Positions 60,831-64,000 of a stretch of DNA of 64,000 nt are shown piece by piece. Below the pieces are notes generated by a model. That model was not told where the DNA came from and made no database searches. It saw nothing but the letters and a program-made list of their open reading frames with translations. The DNA is from Arthrobacter rhizophilus (GTDB lineage Bacteria; Actinomycetota; Actinomycetes; Actinomycetales; Micrococcaceae). A program made the position numbers and the translations under genes. The number at the start of each line of letters is the position of its first letter. Positions within the stretch are counted from its first letter, which is position 1. The stretch spans positions 1 through 64,000 of the forward strand of contig NZ_JAPFFT010000024.1 of NCBI RefSeq assembly GCF_026241105.1, given 5' to 3'.

Positions 60831-61178
60831 GGACGCCTGCCTCCACGTACCGGCTGCAGATCAGGCAGGGGTTCACACTCTTTGATGCCGCCGAAACCGT
60901 GCCCTACCTGAAGTCGCTCGGGGTCGACTGAATCTATCTTTCACCCATCCTGAAGGCGGAGAGCGGCTCCGACCACGGTTACGATGTCACAGATCCTTCC
61001 GTCGTAAACCCGGAGCGCGGCGGGCAGGAGGGGCTTGCAGCCGTTTCGAAGGCCGCACACGCTGCTGGCATGGGTGTCCTGATCGATATCGTGCCCAACC
61101 ATGTCGGCGTCGCCTCGCCGGTCCGGAATCCCTGGTGGTGGTCACTGCTCAAGGAGGGGCGCGACCGGGCGCTTGACT
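60827..61178 (+). pseudogene. Maltooligosyltrehalose synthase (treY) remnant
   Basis: The frame starts GTG overlapping the glgX stop (GTGA), as in an intact operon. It reads VRTPASTYRLQIRQGFTLF, then YLKSLGVD and a TGA at 60929-60931 where the family has Trp. It continues in the same frame with IYLSPILKAESGSDHGYDV, IVPNHVGVA and WWWSLLKEGRDRAL, then ends around 61178 by fusion to unrelated sequence. About 85 percent of the gene is missing. Confidence 0.85.
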
Positions 61179-61409
61179 CGTTGTCCGCCGCTGGAATACG
61201 TACCGCGCTCCCTGGTCAACCGGGACACCCGCGGCTTCATCAAGATCGTCGCTGAGAAAGGGACGGGCAGGATCATGGGGGTCACCGCGGTGGGGACTGA
61301 AGCTGTGGACTTGGTGGCCGCGGGCGCCCTTATCATGGTGGCCGGTATGAGCGTGGAACAGGTCGCGAACCCTGTGGGTGCCGTACATGACCATGGCAGA
61401 ATGCCCTGA
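61179..61409 (+). pseudogene. Mercuric reductase (merA) C-terminal remnant
   Basis: Reads LEYVPRSLVNRDTRGFIKIV and GTGRIMGVTAVGTEAVDLVAAGALIM, then MSVEQVAN, which matches the interface domain of mercuric reductase. One extra base near 61370 puts the last part, LWVPYMTMAE, in another frame, and the vicinal cysteines at the very end are lost. No other mer gene is in the window. Confidence 0.8.
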
Positions 61410-61477
61410 AAATCGGGATAGCTTGAACGCCCCGGATAGTTGGACAAGGTATAGACGGCCGGGATGAAGGAGAACTC

Positions 61478-61771
61478 ATGGACAGGGCACCGTCAGTGAT
61501 CGTTTTCGACGTTAACGAAACGCTTTCGGACATGTCACAGATGGGGGACGTTTCGCAGAAGTCGGCGCCCCTGCCCACTTGGCGAAACTTTGGTTCGCCT
61601 CCCTGCTGCGCGACGGTCTCGCCGTCACCGCCGCCGGCGGCAATGTCACCTTTGCTGGCATCGGCGCAGAGGTCCTCCGCGGGCAGCTAGCCGATGCCGG
61701 CGTCGATACCGAACCGGACCGGGCCGCGGAGCACGTCATGGCAGGAATGGCGGACCTCGGCCTGCACCCTG
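61478..61771 (+). pseudogene. Haloacid dehalogenase-like hydrolase remnant
   Basis: GGAGAACTC precedes an ATG; the product begins MDRAPSVIVFDVNETLSDMSQMGD with the DxN/D nucleophile motif of haloacid dehalogenases. One base is missing near 61549; after it the other frame continues FAEVGAPAHLAKLWFASLL and GIGAEVLRGQLADAG up to about LGLHP, then the gene is fused to reversed DosR-like sequence at about 61772. Confidence 0.78.
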
Positions 61772-62229
61772 GTGAGTCCCTGGATGATTTTCGCCTTCAC
61801 TCCTGTGTCAAACAGGGATTCGCCCCGGGCCGCCCGGCACAAGGCGTCCAAAAGGTCCGTGCCACCGATTTCTTTCAAGACATATCTCGCTGCACCGGCA
61901 AGAACCGCACCCCGCAGGGCCTGTTCGTCATCGTAACTGGTCAGAATCAGTCAATTCAGCGAGGGATCGATGGAACGCACATCCCGGCACACTTCGATCC
62001 CGGTACGGTCCGGCAACCGGCCGTCCAGAATCGACACGTCCGGGCGCAACGCCGGGATGCGCCGGGTGGCTTGCTCCGCGGAGCCGGACATGCCGACCAC
62101 TTCGAAGCCATCGCTTTCCAGAAGTTCGCGAAGTCCTCTTGGGACGAGCTCATGGTCGTCGAGGACGTACACGCTGATGGGGCCCGCGCCGGAGTTCCCT
62201 GGGCCGCTTTGTGCTGCTGCTCGATTCAC
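61772..62229 (-). pseudogene. Second DosR-like response regulator, broken
   Basis: Minus-strand reading from a GTG at 62229 (AGGAGG upstream) gives ISVYVLDDHELVPRGLREL, then VSILDGRLPDRTG and DPSLN, then a TGA at 61951-61953 where the intact copy at 46497 has Cys. After the stop it continues LILTSYDDEQALRG to VKAKIIQGLT, then loses its DNA-binding domain at the join with the dehalogenase remnant. Similarity to the intact copy extends upstream to about 62330, including a decayed GGGCC-GAAT-GG box. Confidence 0.85.
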
Positions 62230-62431
62230 GGTCCTCCTGTCCGGCAACCTGTGGCCGCGGTCGCGCAGGTCCGTCATGGTTTGTCCGGCCATCTCAGTGT
62301 TCACGACCGTCCGACGGCTCACAAGGGCCGAATGGCTTGGTACGTGGCAGCTCGGAGAAAATCGAGAGACTCGGCGTCCCGTTGGCCGAGATGACTTACC
62401 TAAACCCGTATTTAGCCCCGACAGGGGTCTG

Positions 62432-62971
62432 TTAGTTGTTGGCTGCGGCATAGAAGTTCAGGCTGGCGGAGAACACGATCCAGGAAATGTAGGGCAGCAT
62501 CAGCAGTCCTGCTGTCGTGCTTATGGGGCCGAATAGGATGACGGTGGCTGTCACGGCCAGAAACAGTGCGACGATGAGGAGAAGGGCCAGCCATAGTGCG
62601 GCGTCGCCCCATACGGGGTACATGCCGAAAAAGGTCGGTGCCCACGCTAGATTGAGCGCCATTTGGATACCGTACGCCGTCATGGCTCCGCGGGTCTTGG
62701 CCGACCGTTGGCGCCAGACCAGCCACGGAGCTACCGCCATCGCCGTGTACAGCACCGTCCAGACCGACCCGAAAACCCAGCCCGGCGGTGCCCAGGGCGC
62801 TTTGGTGGCCGTTGCGTACCAGCCGGAGGCATTGTCAAGGATGGACATCGACCCCAGCAAAGAAACCGCGTAGGAGAGGACGAGGAATCCTAAGAGTGCC
62901 GTGACTTGACGAGCAAGACCCGTCCGGGCCGTCTTAACCGGCCGGCTCGTCTGTTGGGATTCAGCCGACAC
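62432..62971 (-). CDS. tspO: TspO/MBR-family membrane protein
   Basis: A 179-aa protein with five helices. The family core is clear: KAPWAPPGWVFGSVWTVLYTAMAVAPWLVW, then MALNLAWAPTFFGMYP and YISWIVFSASLNFYA. TspO proteins bind porphyrins and related ligands and are stress-linked. I place the start at the GTG at 62971, preceded by AAGGTGG; an upstream stretch in frame is rich in Gln/Pro/Arg and not family-like. Confidence 0.85.
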   Translation of the reverse strand: MSAESQQTSRPVKTARTGLARQVTALLGFLVLSYAVSLLGSMSILDNASGWYATATKAPWAPPGWVFGSVWTVLYTAMAVAPWLVWRQRSAKTRGAMTAYGIQMALNLAWAPTFFGMYPVWGDAALWLALLLIVALFLAVTATVILFGPISTTAGLLMLPYISWIVFSASLNFYAAANN

Positions 62972-63640
62972 TTGGTCCACCTTGTTCGATCGAGGGTTGG
63001 ACTTACAGTCTGGCAGTCTCCCGGCTTGAAGGGGTGGTCCATGAGCCGTGGGTGGTTGTTCCGCCGACTCCGGTGACCGCACCGTTCCAGACGACGGACC
63101 TTGGTCCAACCGTAATTGCCGTTGCCGGTTCTGAATCCGTCGTTGCTCAAACACTCCAGGCCTCCTCGAACACGCCTACACCAAGCTCGGGAGCAACAAA
63201 CGCGTAGACACCCTGCGGCGCAAGGTCAAGAACACGGTGGAGAATTGCCAGGCAGATTCTCTGCTCGCGTAGGCCCGCTTCTCGAAGGGTGAGGCATCAG
63301 AAGAAGCGAGAAAGCGCGCAGTTTCCTCCACAACCCCATGAAGGATCCTGCCCGGTGCGCGCGAGCGCTTCGGCGCATGTGAACTGACTCACAAGGCTGC
63401 AACCTGGTCGCAACCCTCCCGCCCCTACGCTGAAGTCGAACACTCCATCGTCTGCTCGAAGCGGGGCAACGATGATTGTGTTTCGCCAGCAGGCCGCGAC
63501 GGTCCGGGCGACGACGGCGACACGCCAGCGAACTCCTTGTGGCCAGCGGCTACTCAGTACGCAAGTCGACTTCTTCCGGCCCCAGCGCCAAATTTTCATG
63601 TTCCGCACCATCCAGCTTCAACGACGCAAGGATTTCGCCA
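62972..63640. other. 669-bp stretch without an assignable gene
   Basis: No complete frame is convincing. A plus-strand fragment at about 63160-63270 reads LLEHAYTKLGSNKRVDTLRRK and could be the end of a LuxR-type DNA-binding domain; its front is missing. The remaining 370 bp before the alcohol dehydrogenase probably hold its promoter. Confidence 0.4.
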
Positions 63641-64000
63641 ATGACGACGACAATGCAAGCAGCCGTAGTAACCGAATTCGGAAAAGACCTCCAGATCCAG
63701 TCCCTTCCCATTCCCGTTCCCGGCCGTGGGGAAGCGCTGGTCAAGGTCTTGACCACCGGCGTCTGCCACACGGACCTGCACGCCGCGGAGGGGGACTGGC
63801 CCGTGAAGCCCTCACCGCCGTTCGTGCCTGGCCATGAAGGGGTGGGCGAGGTGGTGGCTCTCGGTGAAGGGGTCACCGACCTGGCCGTCGGGGACCTCGT
63901 GGGTAACGCCTGGCTCTGGTCCGCCTGTGGCGACTGCCAGTTCTGCCGGACCGGCTGGGAAACGCTGTGCGAAGCCCAGAAGAACGCCGGCTATAGTGTG
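63641..64000 (+). CDS. Zinc-dependent alcohol dehydrogenase, 5' part (runs off the window)
   Basis: The first 120 codons of a medium-chain dehydrogenase beginning MTTTMQAAVVTEFGKDLQIQ, after AAGGA. The catalytic Cys is in GVCHTDLHAAEGDW, the His-Glu in PGHEGVG, and the structural zinc cysteines in ACGDCQFCRTGWETLC. It resembles propanol-preferring/ethanol dehydrogenases of the AdhP type. The C-terminal NAD-binding part lies beyond position 64000. Confidence 0.88.
   Translation, partial: MTTTMQAAVVTEFGKDLQIQSLPIPVPGRGEALVKVLTTGVCHTDLHAAEGDWPVKPSPPFVPGHEGVGEVVALGEGVTDLAVGDLVGNAWLWSACGDCQFCRTGWETLCEAQKNAGYSV

Noticed and set aside
11209..62229. Intact insertion sequences or transposases that could explain the mosaic regions.
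   Set aside because: No transposase motif or terminal inverted repeat was recognised in any gap or frame.
62325..62338. GGGCC-GAAT-GGCTT as a functional DosR box.
   Set aside because: One arm is decayed and the gene next to it is a pseudogene; it is better seen as a relic of the duplicated promoter.

Overview
The window is high-GC DNA with actinobacterial gene content and looks like chromosome or a large replicon of an Arthrobacter-type (Micrococcaceae) soil bacterium. The clues are a DosR/DosS-type sensor pair, HspR/Hsp20, a GlgX/TreX gene followed by a treY remnant, SPW-repeat, DUF3040 and DUF805 proteins, and leaderless genes. Genus assignment is inference. I see no rRNA, complete tRNA, CRISPR array, intact insertion sequence or replication origin.

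Region 1 (0.1-16 kb) is a catabolic cluster. A GAF/Fis-type activator lies beside a Zn-alcohol dehydrogenase (ChnD-like). Across a divergent promoter holding a 12-bp-arm palindrome are a lactone hydrolase (ChnC-like), a cyclohexanone monooxygenase (ChnB) and an aldehyde dehydrogenase. Then come a TetR regulator, a carboxymuconolactone decarboxylase family protein and a 3-hydroxyisobutyrate dehydrogenase-like gene cut short by an in-frame TAG. A tightly packed minus-strand operon follows: CoA-transferase, acyl-CoA dehydrogenase, beta-ketoadipyl-CoA-type thiolase, enoyl-CoA hydratase and 3-hydroxyacyl-CoA dehydrogenase, with a divergent LysR regulator. Read together, this converts cyclohexanone via caprolactone, 6-hydroxyhexanoate and adipate to acetyl-CoA plus succinyl-CoA.

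Region 2 (16.6-25.7 kb) is mixed. It holds DinB-like, DUF805 and HemG-like flavodoxin genes, a MarR-type regulator with an ABC exporter, and a four-gene operon: response regulator, histidine kinase, ferric-reductase-like membrane flavoprotein and FMN-binding protein. The last suggests a regulated extracytoplasmic flavin electron-transfer chain.

Region 3 (25.6-55 kb) looks like a low-oxygen/dormancy island. It carries a DosS-like GAF histidine kinase, a DosR-like regulator, five universal stress proteins, five intact and one broken pyridoxamine-5'-phosphate-oxidase-fold proteins, phosphoketolase, acetate kinase, three P-type ATPases, alcohol dehydrogenase, a SulP transporter, a RelE-type toxin-antitoxin pair, and a split cytochrome b6-like complex with a 55-aa membrane subunit. 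Six intergenic sites match GGGNC-N4-GNCCC, the shape of the mycobacterial DosR box, and several degenerate sites lie near stress genes. I propose that most of this island is one DosR-type regulon.

Region 4 (54.8-64 kb) mixes decay with heat-shock and glycogen genes. Remnants include an Hsp20 C-terminus, a frameshifted PNPOx gene, an ABC ATPase (at 50.1 kb), and a head-to-tail mosaic of treY, merA, a haloacid dehalogenase and a second DosR copy, each broken. Intact genes are a J-domain protein, Hsp20, an HspR-like regulator, GlgX, TspO and the start of an alcohol dehydrogenase that runs off the right edge.
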